From positions 72,020,993 through 72,084,992 of the forward strand of contig OX104115.1 in NCBI GenBank assembly GCA_944474755.1: a stretch of 64,000 bases of DNA, in the 5' to 3' direction. Position numbers and translations under genes: made by a program. This DNA comes from Limnoperna fortunei. Taxonomy: Eukaryota > Mollusca > Bivalvia > Mytilida > Modiolidae. The first letter of the stretch is position 1, and each line of letters starts with the position of its first letter. This document shows positions 1 through 13,090 of the stretch, one piece after another. Under the pieces are notes generated by a model that saw only the letters and a program-made list of their open reading frames with translations, was not told where the DNA came from and ran no database searches.

Positions 1-905
1 TTCACTGCATTGAAGGCATGAACTTCCAATCCAATAAAGTAAGCTAAACAGGGTATTGAAACCTCTTTTTTAAATACAATTTACCAAGGGAGACAATTTG
101 ATCAAATTCTTTTTCATTCAAAAAGACTTTAAAGACAATTTATCAATAATTTAACCAAAGAAAACTATTCGTTGTGTTGGAACAAGAATAAATTGCTTTA
201 AATTGATTTTGTAACCAAATTTATCTAATTGATTTGTCATAAATACAGTTTTATGCTGACAATCATCAAAATTACTAACCACACAAAGAGAATCATCAAT
301 GTAATAAATACATCTAATTCCAAGTTTCCTGAAGAAGCATAAACAGGTTTTAATACTTTGGTAAAAACTCTAGGTGCTGATGCCAGACCAAAACACAAAA
401 CTTGAAATTCATATACATTGTTTTTCCAAGATTATTTCTTAAAATCCGTGTGTATACATAAACTAAAATATGCATCAGTAAGATCTATGGATGTTAGAAA
501 ATCATTTTTGTTAATCTGTTCTAATGCAAAAGAAATGTTCTCCTGTTTGAAGTGTTGATATTTGACAAATTTATTCAGATTTTTAAAATTAATAACTGTG
601 CGCAAAGTTCCATCTTTCTTGGGAATAAGAAACATATTTGATTTGAATTGCCCTTCAACAAAATCAACCTTTAAATAGCTCCTTTTTCTAGCGGTTTATT
701 AACCTCATCAGCGACAAAATTAGTGGAGAAATTTATTTCCCTCATTACTGATGAAATATTTGGCAAGGCTTTAAATTCTATCTGATAGCCATTTTATACA
801 GCATCTAAAATCCATAGATCTGAAGTAATTTTATACCACTCAGAACTATTAAGATTTATCACCTTTTAACAGAAGGTTCTAATATCGGTTGTTACTGTCC
901 CTGGC
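1..905 (-). pseudogene. Decayed reverse transcriptase of a DIRS-like retroelement (3' side off window)
   Basis: Read on the complement, an open stretch at 635-432 has the finger/palm signature of a retroelement RT: LIPKKDG, then FKNLNKF, then SIDLTDAYFSLCIH. After a stop the homology continues in shifted frames to a YIDD catalytic motif at about 303-292, preceded by RKLGIRCIY. The order (gag-like region upstream at higher coordinates, then RT with a FRKLGI-type linker before YIDD) fits DIRS/Ngaro-type tyrosine-recombinase elements better than Ty3 or BEL. Several stops and frameshifts make it non-functional. RNase H and recombinase would lie to the left of base 1. A Ty3-like origin cannot be excluded. 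Confidence 0.6.
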
Positions 906-997
906 AGCTCTTGGGGTTCCTCGGTTAGACCCTCTGCTCCCGCCTCTCTGAGAAGTTAGAAATCTGTTGCCCTGTCCTATGTCAGGGCTCTTGTTGT

Positions 998-2125
998 TTA
1001 ATTTTCATGGTTACTGTTATAGTAATTGAAACCAGAACCATAAATCTTAGATTTACCTAGAGGTTTAGACTTAATTGTCATAGGCATTTTGGTAAAATCT
1101 TTTAACTCATTCATTTTCTTCATACCATCAGTACCAAACAACAAATTATCAACTGGTACATCATTATTACAGACAGGCTTAAACCTTTCATTAAAGTTTG
1201 GTCTTATTATAGACCTACGCCTCTGTGAAAAACTACGAAATGCAGTAGCGAAAAGACATAACGAGTCTGTCAGCATAGTCCTTGTTTTAACATGGTCTAG
1301 AGGCTCTGTTTTTGCACAGAGATAAACCAACTGAACTAGTGAGATCATACCTTTTGCCAAGTATCTCCTGTAATTTTGAATCTGCATTTTGTTCAGCTTT
1401 GGGAAGAGCTGCTTAAATTTCCCTGTTAGGACAGCACCAATTGTCACAGTTTTGATGTCGGAGATACATATCTTCTGTTATTTTTATATTATCAACATTG
1501 GGTTTTATTGTAACAGCAGCATTAACAGCTTTTGCCAGACCAACATTTATTGAAGGACCAGTTTGTTCTGCCTCTATTAGTATGACACAGAACATTATGA
1601 CTGTCTGAAACAGCCGAAGCTACATGTACAGCACTATAAAAAGTTCTACATCTACCATTACTCTGTGCCTGTACATCACATGTAGAAACAGGCGTATTGT
1701 CAGGTTGTACCTGCTGAATGTATTGATCATGGAAAGCCTAGAAAAAACACTGTCAGGATCAAAAGAACCAACATTTACAGTAGGAGGACTAGCACTAGCT
1801 AAAGAACTAGATACAGGTGATACAGATGCCCTTGTAATAGTACTAGATGACTGTTGATTCATCAATGTTTGTAATATTTTATCAATACAATCCAAAGATT
1901 CAGCTTTGAGTAAATACCCATTTTCTCTTTAAGCTCTTGAATTTCATTATGTGAAAAAGAAGATTTAATTACTTTTGCAGGCCTATCCCCTGCTGATTTA
2001 CTGGCTTTTCTTTTTACACCCTTATCAACTAATGCAGAGCCCTTTATAACTCTACCAACAGATGTTTTGCCTTTTCTAGTTTTAGTTTTGACAACTGGAG
2101 GGTCATCTTCTATTAATTTAGACAC
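998..2125 (-). pseudogene. Gag-like region of the same DIRS-like element, broken into several frames
   Basis: Three overlapping or adjacent complement-strand frames (2125-1862, 1895-1620, 1595-998) together read as one protein upstream of the RT. It starts with a basic, Lys-rich N-terminus (KTKTRKGKTSVGR), followed by a Ser/Thr-rich linker. A C-terminal block holds RRRSIIRPNFNERFKPVC and LLFGTDG, which resembles the RRR-x-IxP and LFG-D motifs of DIRS1-type gag proteins. The frame changes indicate decay. No start context was used to choose a 5' end. Confidence 0.5.
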
Positions 2126-2520
2126 CTAATGTTTATCTATACTATTAACAGACACAATCATCTAATAACAACAAATCAAACTGGTCAACAGCACACCTCC
2201 AAAAACGACAAACAGGTGTGTTTAAGACAGAAGTATTTATAAAATAAACTATTATAATTTAACCACACGCAGATACACTGAGCGTGTCCGAAAAACAATC
2301 AATAATATGTAAACAATAAACTCTCGTACCACGTAGAGAGTAAGACAAATTTTATTTCAAAATTTCTTGTCGTACTACGAGGACAAGTTAATACATTCTA
2401 ACAAGAACAAGACATTAAACGTCAAAAGTCCATTACCTTACAAGGTGTTAAACACATTTAGAAAATGTCAGTAAAGTAAGACCAGAGCCACGTTCTAAAA
2501 ACTACTTAGGCACTTGAAAA

Positions 2521-2790
2521 ACGGGGGCCTCGGTGGCCGAGTGGTCAAGGTAGTTCGTTCACTATTGATCACGTGGTCTGTCAACACTGGGATTGCGGGT
2601 TCGATTCTCACTGCAGACAGGGTGTACTCGACTCCAATCTTAATTGACAAGGAATGCCAGTTTTCCTACCGCAGGTCGGGGGTTCTCTCCGGGTACTCCG
2701 GCTTCCTTCCCCAATAAAAACTGGACGCCATGAAATAGCTGAAAAATTGCTGAAAGTGGCGTTAAAACACCATTCAAACAAACAAAACGT
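2521..2790 (+). repeat. tRNA-derived SINE, nearly intact (copy 1)
   Basis: The head carries a Pol III A-box-like TGGCCGAGTGGTCAAGG and a B-box-like GGGTTCGATTC. A body follows with the recognisable blocks ACTCGACTCCAATC, GACAAGGA and AATAAAAACTGGACGCC, then TGGCGTTAAA and a CAAA-rich tail. It is close to the copy at 53838-54095 on the other strand. Open frames here are incidental. Confidence 0.85.
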
Positions 2791-3984
2791 GAAAAACGGA
2801 AATTTTAATTGTGGTGTACAAGCCAAACGTACACTACAACGCTCCATAGAAAGAATGATTGTGCTGCACGAGAAATGGGTTTATATACGATGTCACTATA
2901 TATCAGGTCAGTATTTAGGATGCTGACAGATTATAGGTATTCCATAGTCTTTTTCTTTTAACAGAGATTATCCTCTAACGCTTAAAAGCTCATAGAGAAC
3001 TAATGCCATGCAATTACTTCGAAGAGACGAAGGAGAATATGATTAAGAATGATATGATTATTTAAACCTATTAAAAGTATAGGAAATAGTTTATTGAGAT
3101 TTTCATCATCAATTGAGTACATATTCAATATTATAAACGTTTAAAGAAAGTTTTGCTTTAAAATTCAACATACAAATGGAAATGAATGAGAAGACACGTG
3201 TTTTCTGCTTTATTAGTTTGTAACTAAGTTTTCTACAATTTTATATAACTTTGTACTGTACAATCTTCCATCAGAACAGAGGTAGTCAAAATACTCGTCG
3301 TTGTTATTTTACTACTCCAATCATATTTAAAATAATATTTTTATTTCAAATAAAAAACTTTTCAAACTGTAGTCAGAAGTCTTTGTACAAAGTTTATACA
3401 AACTTACAAGCAGAGATTTCTTTTCCCTAACACTCTACGTACACGTGACAAGCAAGACGTTGTATGAAAATTTCCCTGTTTTCCCTTATCTTTAAATGTT
3501 GATGCAAAAATAACACTTAAATCTATTATTAGCTGCTACGTTTCTCTGTACACTTGTGTAGTTCTTCTATCATGTAATATCTGAAAAAGGAAAATTGCGA
3601 TCATTTAAGGTAAAAGCGGTTTTGGAAATTTACGTTTTCAATACAACAGTTTTCTTACCATTAAAATATTTTTCCCGTGACACACCTAGAGACACGTTTT
3701 ATACGAAGCCCAGAATATTCTTTAACTAATCACACAAAAATGATTGCATCTAATGCTTTCGTAATTTAATTTTTATTATATTTATCATCCATAAATATTC
3801 TTCAAACATTTTAAAAGCAACACAAATTGTCAAAATTTCCAGTACTGGACAAATTAGTAAAAAAAGCAAAGAACAAAATCTGTCAAGTGTACAAAAAAGT
3901 CACGAAAAACACTGCAATGGGTTATCCATTTATCAAAAAGTCATTTTCTGAGGATAACTGAGTGCAGTCCGAATATCTGCTCTA

Positions 3985-4235
3985 CAGGATAACTAGTATG
4001 TTGGATACTGCACCCAATCGATTTACATGACAGTTGCTGGTCAGTTTTTACGCCAAAAAATAATATTACGTAATTATATTTCCCTGTTCATGTTGTGTTA
4101 GGATATTGCACGCAACTATATTACATCTCAGTTGCCAGCTTTTTTGGTTCATACCATGACGAAAAAGTACTTATATTACATACAACCGTATTACATCTCA
4201 GTTGCTGTCTATTTTTGTTTATATCACATGTTCTT
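3985..4235 (+). repeat. Three degenerate tandem units of about 70-95 bp
   Basis: The phrase TTACATCTCAGTTGC, or a variant, occurs at about 4022-4038, 4119-4133 and 4190-4204. Each is preceded by a GCACxCAA-type block and followed by a T-rich run. The units have diverged. The short open frame across them has no recognisable product. Confidence 0.5.
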
Positions 4236-4601
4236 GTAGAATCTGAGTATTTCATTAAACTTCGTCATGTAATAACAAAGAATCTAAATTTTGAACTCTA
4301 GAAGATGACAATTCATATTAACTTAAATGTCTTCATAGTTGATAAGACCGTTCCTTATGTCTAATCAGGTAAGCCCATAACATTATGTGTCCATTTGATT
4401 AGAACAGTACCAAGGTGACATTCGTAATGCAAAGTCGTAAGTGTTATATCTTCATTAAGAGAATATTTAATACATTAAAATCTGCTTCTTTAAATTGATG
4501 TTCTGAATTTTATTCAAGTAACTTATTTACTCGATGGTGGAAACACATGTTTAATAATGTTTGAATTTCAGGAACAGGGAACTTATTTTTATGTTATTGA
4601 G

Positions 4602-5200
4602 AATTCAATGTCACACTACAGTACGAAACAAATATTTGATTATAATGACTTAGAGACTGCATTGAGTAGAAATGTCTTTAAATTATTGTTTTTTAAAATT
4701 TAATTAAAAAAATTAACTACGTAGGGCGCGCAAATCGCGTATTCAAGATGTCATCACGAACGCTTAAACCAAAACTAGTGGAAGGTTAAATAAATATGAT
4801 GTTAAAGACTTTGTATCACAATTAAAATATAACGTTTTTTTTTGCAGTAGATTTTTTTGGGACTAACAGTCTACCAGCAGGGGGTTGAGCAAATGTTAGC
4901 AATTCAAAGTCACACCACAGTACGAATCAAATATTTGATTATAATGACTTAGGGACTGCATTGAGTAGAAATGTCTTTAAATTATTGTTTTTTAAATTTC
5001 ATTAAAAAAAATTACCTACGTAAGACGCGCAAATCGCGTATTCAAGATGTCAACACGAACGCTGAAACCAAAACTATTGGAAGGTTAAATAAATATGATG
5101 TTAAAGACTTTGTATCACCATTAAAATATAACGTTTTTGCAGTAGATTTTTTTGGGACTAATAGTCTGCCACCAGAGGGTTGAGCAAATGGTAGCAATTC
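4602..5200 (+). repeat. Tandem duplication, two copies of about 297 bp
   Basis: AATTCAATGTCACAC at 4602 recurs as AATTCAAAGTCACAC at 4901, and the next AATTCGAAGTCA is at 5196. The whole unit, including GCGCGCAAATCGCGTATTC and GGAAGGTTAAATAAATATG, is repeated with roughly 90% identity by eye. Copy 1 has a longer T run near 4838-4846. The open frames inside are not conserved as protein. Confidence 0.85.
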
Positions 5201-5889
5201 GAAGTCATCAAAGGTTAAAAGATGCATCAGTAGTGTGAAAATTAAATACTCTTTAGCTTTAACCTATTTCCTCTGAATATAAATACAACATTCTAGCATA
5301 AAGTTCACATTCTTGATACTAAAATTTCTGATTTCTGATTGCCGACTTTCCTTAACTGAAAAAAACATTAACTTTTCGACTGTGAGACACATTTGTGGTT
5401 TGACTTTTGTTTAAAATAGAAAACGGACATCAATTTGAAAATCGCAAAATTAGTACTATCATAACACAGCTTCAATGTTTTGATTTTCTGTTTATTGTAC
5501 CTGTTTAAAAGTGCTTTTTCTTCAGTCGTCCGTTCATCAGTTAATGTTTTACAGTTTAATCTTCTCCCAAAACTCATCTATTTTTATTTCTGGATGCTTG
5601 TCACGTAATTCAGAAAGACCTTTGCAAAGATTATTTATGTTATCTTGATCGAACTTTTAACATGACCTTCATAATGTTTCTATGTGCAAGGTGTTTCTGA
5701 AATCATTTTTGAAATAAGAGATTGTGGCTTTGCATAATTTGATTATGTATTATTCATTTTTTGTAATTCCACATTAACCTACATTCTCACTGTTATTTTT
5801 AATTTACAGAAATGATACTTGCCAGGTTTTATACTAGAAAACAGCAAAAGTTTGAAAATGTTAGACTTGTTCATCAAATAGCCTAAAAT

Positions 5890-6300
5890 TTACACCGTCC
5901 AAGTCTTGACTACTTAGCTTGACCAGTTTGAGAAGTCTAATTTAGTCCTGTCATGCCTCGACCCGTGTAAATGTGTCTCGACCTAGTCTTGAAACGTCTA
6001 ACAAGGTTAGATATGTACTGAAACGTACTGTCGTTTCATCGAACAGCCCAATTTAAAAAAAAAATTGTTACCATTACAAATCCTGACTACTTCACTTTTA
6101 TAAATTGGTTCAAATCCAGTCTGAGTTTGTACTCGATCTTGTTTTTACAAGTGTAGATAGTCGAAAACTGTGTCCGAACCAGTTCTACATATTGCCATCA
6201 CAAGTGTGAAAAATCCGGACATGTCTTTGATCCCTGTAAATTTGAGTCGACCTATCCTTAACCCGTCTAAATTAATATTATTTATACCAATACTTGTCTA
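5890..6300 (+). repeat. Degenerate short-period array of GTCTCGACC / AGTCTTGA words
   Basis: The words CAAGTCTTGACTAC, CTCGACC, CCTAGTCTTGAAACG and TCGATC recur every 20-30 bases through the stretch. A similar word set recurs at 58150-58510. The interval is otherwise non-coding. Confidence 0.45.
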
Positions 6301-6976
6301 ATCTAGAACTAATCTTAAAATATGACATATGATATATTACGTCATAAATATTTGACACATATTTAATCGAGTTCAAATGAAATTTTATTGACATCCTATC
6401 ATTTTCTTACAATAACCCCCTAATTGTTAATGAAGACGCAAAACAATAATCCTTTTCAGTTTGAGGCATTGACAACTATTGGTTTAATTTATAGAACTGT
6501 ATTTAACATAAGCATATATTTTGTCTTCTTAAATACTCATCCATAATTAGATCGACAAATATACTTATACATGGTCCAATAAAATCAGGTTTGGATGGGG
6601 TTTAAAGCCTCTGTTAGAGTTTTTTCAGCCGATTGGCGACGTTCATTTTGTACTGAGAGTGGAAGCCAGATTAACTGGTGAAAACCCTCGACCCACAGAT
6701 ACACCCTGGAGCATATGCAAGGAGATGAAACAAGGCACATACATCTCCTTGAACTTTCTGTGTTAAATTGAGCTATTTCCAACAGATTATTTATCTGTTA
6801 AAATAGCGATAGTCCTAAATTTCCTGGGACATAAGGGGAATATGATTTATTGTCTTAGTTTATAATCGCGAACCTTATGTCTGTCTCCATAGACCAGGTT
6901 CATAACCACCGTGCTTAAATGGTAAAGACAAGTAACAAGACAAACTTGTACATAATCTTGGTCACACAGTGACATT

Positions 6977-9900
6977 ATGCGACTGATTTTTCACATTTTG
7001 GTCGTAATGATAATTGGTGTGAGAACTGGGGTTATCAATAATTCAGCATTATTCGGTTTTTCTATTTCAAGCAGATATTGGTATAATATACATGTATATC
7101 ATCAATATTTGGCTATTTGTGTTTCAGTTGTGTTGCCTTTACTGTGTTTTGTTGCATGTATTCGAGGAATAATTAGTAAGTTTTTATAATTAAATAAATC
7201 AGAATGTACCGAGACAGATATATAATATACTGAAGCTAACAAAACAATATCAAGATAAATTTGAAATGTAACGAAGTGTGTAAATCAGAAGATATCATAT
7301 ACTGAAGCTTTATGTAACATGTCTTTAACGTACAAATATATTTAGGCAGATGTAAGACATGGGCCTTCACTTAAAAAATATTTATATAGGAATTTGTTAG
7401 GGGGCTCTGAAGTAACGAAATGAACAATGTGCGATGCTCGCATTAAGGCTGCGCCTACATTCATATTAGGTATACGATATGAAAGGATTTCCCGTAGTGT
7501 AGGATTGACACAATAAAATTACAAAGCTCAGACAAAATAACACACTGTCTTACAACGCGAAGTGTGTAACAGTTAATCCCTACTGGCCAGTTTCCGTTTT
7601 GCATCATTTCTTGTAGGTCTTACTTGCATAAGTTGTCAAAGAATAGCAGATCCTAGTTTATGTGATCATGTTGAAGAATGCACAGGAAATCAGGGGAGTT
7701 TATTTGTACTTGTTAAAGATTTGAAATTAAAATGGACACATGGCATTACTACTCTCATTTCTTTTTGATAAATAGTATTTCTTGCATTCTTCTTTCGCAG
7801 TATGGATTATTCAAACACATCAGTAATTTAAATAACAAATTGTGATGGCAATATTTGAGTAGTTTTCATTATGTAATTGTAATGTTATATGTCAGTATAG
7901 ATGACAGCATATACCTAGCAAAGTTAGTGTGAGACTACACAAAAGATCGATATGTGAGATATTGGCAAAATATTGTAATGTGTATGGATGTAAAGTAAAA
8001 ACGATGATATAATAAAAAAGTCTATAAAGATGTATTCACTGGTTCCAAATAAGATATGAAGCAAACAATATACAAGATGTGACATTTGAAAATAAAGTAA
8101 GACAAATATTATGTGACTGCATGCGTTCGAAAAACGGATTTTTCATATAGATATGTCAATTAATATCAAAATGATTTTCAAACTAACATTATAATTTCAC
8201 AAGTTGGTAAAAACGGATAAAAAGTCACGGAAAAACCGTAAAGGTGTAAAAATTAATTAAAGTTGTCCATTTGTTTAATGTGCTTGTTTAAAAAAATCCA
8301 CAAACTGCAAAGGCTGGACTTGGATCGATTAATTGTATTTTATATGAATGACAAGTAAGCAATCTGATGATTAAAATCAGCTGTTATGTTCGCTCCGTAT
8401 AGCGGCGTAGTAACGTAGTATACGGAGCGGACATGACAGCTGATTTTAATCAGATTGGACCAGTAAGTTTCCTTTCTTAGTTGTTGGCATATCTATTTCG
8501 GTATACTTACATTTACCTGATGACTGAAATGTATGGTCAGCATAGGAAATAAAAATTTATTTGAATTTGAAACAACAGATTTGTGGTCTTAAAAAGATAC
8601 AGGATCCATCAGGAGAAACGACATTTAACGTTGGATGTATTGAACAACCGGTAAGTTTGATTCATGCTGCTTGATACTTCTTATCTATATAAGCCCTACA
8701 TTCGCAACGACATAATATTTAGTAAAGTTATTTATTGACTATATTTTTGCGTTCTTTCGCACTCTATGTTGCTGTTTTGAGCACTATATTTTGCGTAAAG
8801 TATCTTTCTGCTATCTCAGAAAAGGATCTTGCTTTCTGATTTGTTATATCCAGGTAAACAGCCGTTCTGCCATTCTAAGCGGGGCCAAGTTTGCAGAGTG
8901 GTTCAAGTAGTTCGTCTACTATTTATCACATGGTCTGCCCCAACTGAGGCTGCGGGTTCGTGTTTCACTGCGGGCAGGGTGCGATCGACTCTTATCTTAA
9001 TTGACAAGTATTGCCAATTTTCCTTCGGAAAGTTGGGGTTTTCTCCGAGTACCCCGGCTTCTTCCCCTAATCCCAATAAAAACTGGAAGACATGATATAA
9101 CTGAAAAAAATTGCTGAAAGTGGAGTTAAACATCAAATACACAAACAAAATAAAACAAATTTAAACAAATTCTAGGCTTTATAAGAAATTCGAAAGTTTC
9201 TATTTTTAGACGTGCCTTAATAATAAGACGGGTGCTGTTCCATATGAAATCTGCAGACATTGTTGTAATTCCAACCTGTGCAACTTAAAGGGATGCCGAG
9301 AACAAGGTAATATTATCGGACTTGTCGCCGTAAAGAACTCTCGGCTAATATTTTAATAATTGTCTGATAGGGATAGGTCTCTCAAAAATGTAAAGGTTTA
9401 TTTACATTATGTGCTATACATATATCTATAATACTTTCGTTTAATTTTGTCTTTCCGTACTAGTTATTTAGCTGTACTTAGTGTATACAATAATTAGATT
9501 TATTAAATGACTAGAAAATTTGAGCATTTTCATTGGTTTAGATCCTTTGCCGATGTTCCCGATCAAACCTCATGTCTACCGCGCAAATTTGCGGGAGAGG
9601 TGGACAAATGTCATATCACTGGCACCGTGTACCCAAAAATAGATCAAGGGAAAACACAGAGACACTAAAATAAAACGTAGCTTTTGATTGGACGTTTTTT
9701 TTATTTCGTCCAATCAAATGCGTTCTTACAAATTAAGTTCGGGTCATTAGAAACGTTTGCAAATGGCAGAAGTGGCTGCGATGGAGCCGGCAGGACAGAA
9801 ATCTCGATTTGCAACTATCAATGAGGAACAATTAAATAAGATTTTGACAGAGAAAGATGCCAAAAATACTAATAGAGCCACGGATTCTAGCATTAGGACA

Positions 9901-12900
9901 TTTAAAAGTTATTTACGTGAAAAAAATTACGACGAAGATTTCGAGGACCTGCCAAATGTACAACTCGATGCTATTTTGAAAAAATTCGACTCAGAAGTCC
10001 GTACCGAAAATGGAGAACTGTATAAGAAATCAAGTTTGACAAGCCTCCGACATGGAATTAATCGTTATTTAAGTAACCAGCTTTCCGGAAAAGATATAAT
10101 TCACGGAAAAGACTTCACAGTTAAATTTTAAATTAAATTTGTTGAAAAATTGTTGAAAATTATTTATCTTGTTTACTTTAACATGTTTTAAAGTCCAATA
10201 TCTGGTCGGATTTAATTTGCCTTGGAAAATTATCAAAACATCTGAAAGGATATGGAGAAATATCATGAAATTATTCACAGGTCTTGAGTCATTTAATAAA
10301 ACAATTGTTGACTTTTCATATCAGGTTGACATGAGATTTATCAACCTCAGAAGTGATATTCACCTCAGACGTTGGCTTCGGTGAATATTTCACTTCTTCA
10401 GGTTGATAAATCTTCATGTCAACCTCATAAAAAGTCATTAATTGTATAATATCACTTTACTTTGATATAATATGCTTACCTTAGTAACTTTCAACCAATT
10501 TAAATCTCACTTTCGTCTATTGATACATAAAATTGACTTTTTTGCTTGTTTGATCGTTGTCTTGCCGTATTGGCATAACAAACCATCGGCACAATTTGAA
10601 TTTGTATATGATATTTTTAATCAGAAACTAGCGGCATTTCCGTTACATTCCATTATTGCAGTTGCTACGTAATGACAACACAAAAACGTTGCGACTTTGC
10701 TAAAAGAGACTATTTATTACATGTAAGATATTAGTCTGCTACCATGAAGATAAAATGTCGTAAAAATAAACAAGATCCCTAATGAAAAAAGGAGTTAAAC
10801 ATTTTATGGTTTTTTCTGCTACTGTATTATTATAAAACATGTTTAAATTGATTGGTTAAATGCGACAAACGTTCACGACATAGCTATAACACTTGTTATT
10901 AAAATGGTTCTATACAGGTATGCCTCATGCAAGAGGACCTATCTGCTACAACTGCGAAGCTGTATCGACAATGAATGAATGCAAAACAGTTACAGTTTGT
11001 CAGAACGGAGAGGTTCGTAGAAAAAAAACATGAAATTTAGTTATATTCAATTAGTACTCGCATTTGCACCAACAAAATTCTAAAACCTCTGATTTAGCTA
11101 AAACTGTGTTTCGCGTCACTGTTTTTCTAACCAACCAGGATGTTTCTTAAATTGTCTTTCCTACAATTAAGCATTATATAAACCACGCCTATTACGTATT
11201 AACGTATTTAAATAAACGAGTGCGTATGGCACACGTGTTTAAATATTTTAGCGAGTAAGGTGTGGTATATATGTTGTGAAACATCATTCAATCAATTGAA
11301 TTTGAAACTGAAATTACATTACTGTTGTCAAACTATCAAGTTCTAGACGGTCAGTCTAGCAAATTAATGCAGTTCATTTAGTATTTTAATGACGGCAAAA
11401 GGCGGGCCTTGCGCTAAGGAATAACATAAAACTTGGTCGATTATAACATTCCAAAGCCCCGCCTACTTTAATGTATTGCGATTGGGATTTTTATCACGTG
11501 ACGTGAAACCGCACACAGATTAGCCGTGATTAATTCATAAAAAGAACAAACGAAAAATGCCGTATTAAGTTTTTAAATTATAAAAATAATAAACGAGGTA
11601 AACGTCAGTAACTGGCCATATGATTGGTCAATCGAATTTTGAATTTGTGAGCTCATATTTTTCAAAATCACACGGATTTACGTTTATATCCAAAACCGAT
11701 GCTACATATCAAGACAAACAAAATAAAAACTGTTTTATAATAAGAAATTTACTTTCAGTCTTTCGTGTTTACCTTTGTACAGGCAATTTTTAAGCTTGGA
11801 AATGTACTTTTAAACTTTGTGTTATACTATTAAATGTGAGATATTAATGATAAACATTCGATTGGTTAATGATATTAATATTTCTTCTTTGATGTTCTTT
11901 GTTTAATGCATATCCTCCTAAAAGATTCGTTCTCCAGGTATTCTGGCTATCTCTCCGAATAAAAACCGGACGTCACGATATAGCTAAAATTGTTGAAAGT
12001 GACGTTAAAGCTTCACAAAAGAGAAATCGTCAAAAATTGTTAACGGATTAATTCTGTTCAGCGTGGAACAAGTTGAATTTTACAAGTGATGTGTGTGCAA
12101 TATCCATGAACTCGTCCGTCGACAGAGTTTAAAATGAAACATCATTCAAACAAATAAACTTTAGAGATTCACTAATCATTGGTTTTAAGATTTTTTACTG
12201 ATTTGTTATTGTATCGTGTTTTATCCATTTTAACGCGGGCCTCGGTGGGAGAGTTAGTCACCTATAATGAATCACGTGATCTGTCAACGCGGTGGTTGCG
12301 TTTTCGAGTCTCAATGCGGCTGCGTGTGCTTGACTCAACCTCAATCTTAATCGACAAGGAACTGAAAATCCGGGGTATTCTGTGGCTTCCCCCAAGTAAA
12401 AACTTGACGCCCTGATACAGATGAAATAATGCAAAAAGTGGCGTTAACTTAAACACCATTCAAAGAAACAAACAAAATCCATTTAAACGCAATAATTGTT
12501 TTCAATTCTTTGAATCCAAATCTTTTTTAGAATTTCAATACAAAAACAATTAAACGTCAAATAATATAATCGTAATTAAATCTTTGATGTTCTTTTCATG
12601 GTCTTTGAGAGAAACGTAATTTTAAAATACTGTTTATTATAAATATACAAGCGAAAATCACTGACAACATATTATATGCAGTAATCAAGAAAATGGATAT
12701 AACTTTTTAATTATGTTCTGCAATTATCTAAAGAAGTATTCACCAAAATAATAATACTTAAATAGAAGTCTTTGGCTTAAAATAAGATAAATCGGAAAAA
12801 AGCAGTGACATGTCTGTGATAATTTAACTATAATAGTAGCAAAATTAAATAGATATAAAACTGATAAGATGAGTTAATGTTACTAGCTGTTGTTTGTTAC

Positions 12901-13037
12901 ATCTCCTTGTAAATTTCTTGGGCGATGGACTAATTCAGGTTTAATTCAGGTGCACACTCGTTGAGTTTCTTAGCAACATACTACATAACATTTGTCTGCC
13001 TTATTATGCTTGCAAGCTTCTTAACTGACTGGCTGAT

Positions 13038-13090
<53 letters not shown>

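Noticed and set aside
2523..2600. tRNA gene (A-box and B-box present)
   Set aside because: The same head occurs in many copies joined to a SINE body and CAAA tail, and no proper cloverleaf with a 3' acceptor stem is seen.
6585..6782. Complement open frame of 65 residues
   Set aside because: No motif, no splice context and poor composition; likely chance or part of an unidentified repeat.
7016..7189. Extension of the signal-peptide frame as a 70-residue membrane protein
   Set aside because: A GT donor at 7017 joins in phase to the LU exon. The longer frame is intron read-through.
13039..13090. CRISPR-like regular repeat
   Set aside because: It is a plain tetranucleotide microsatellite in eukaryotic DNA; no spacers.
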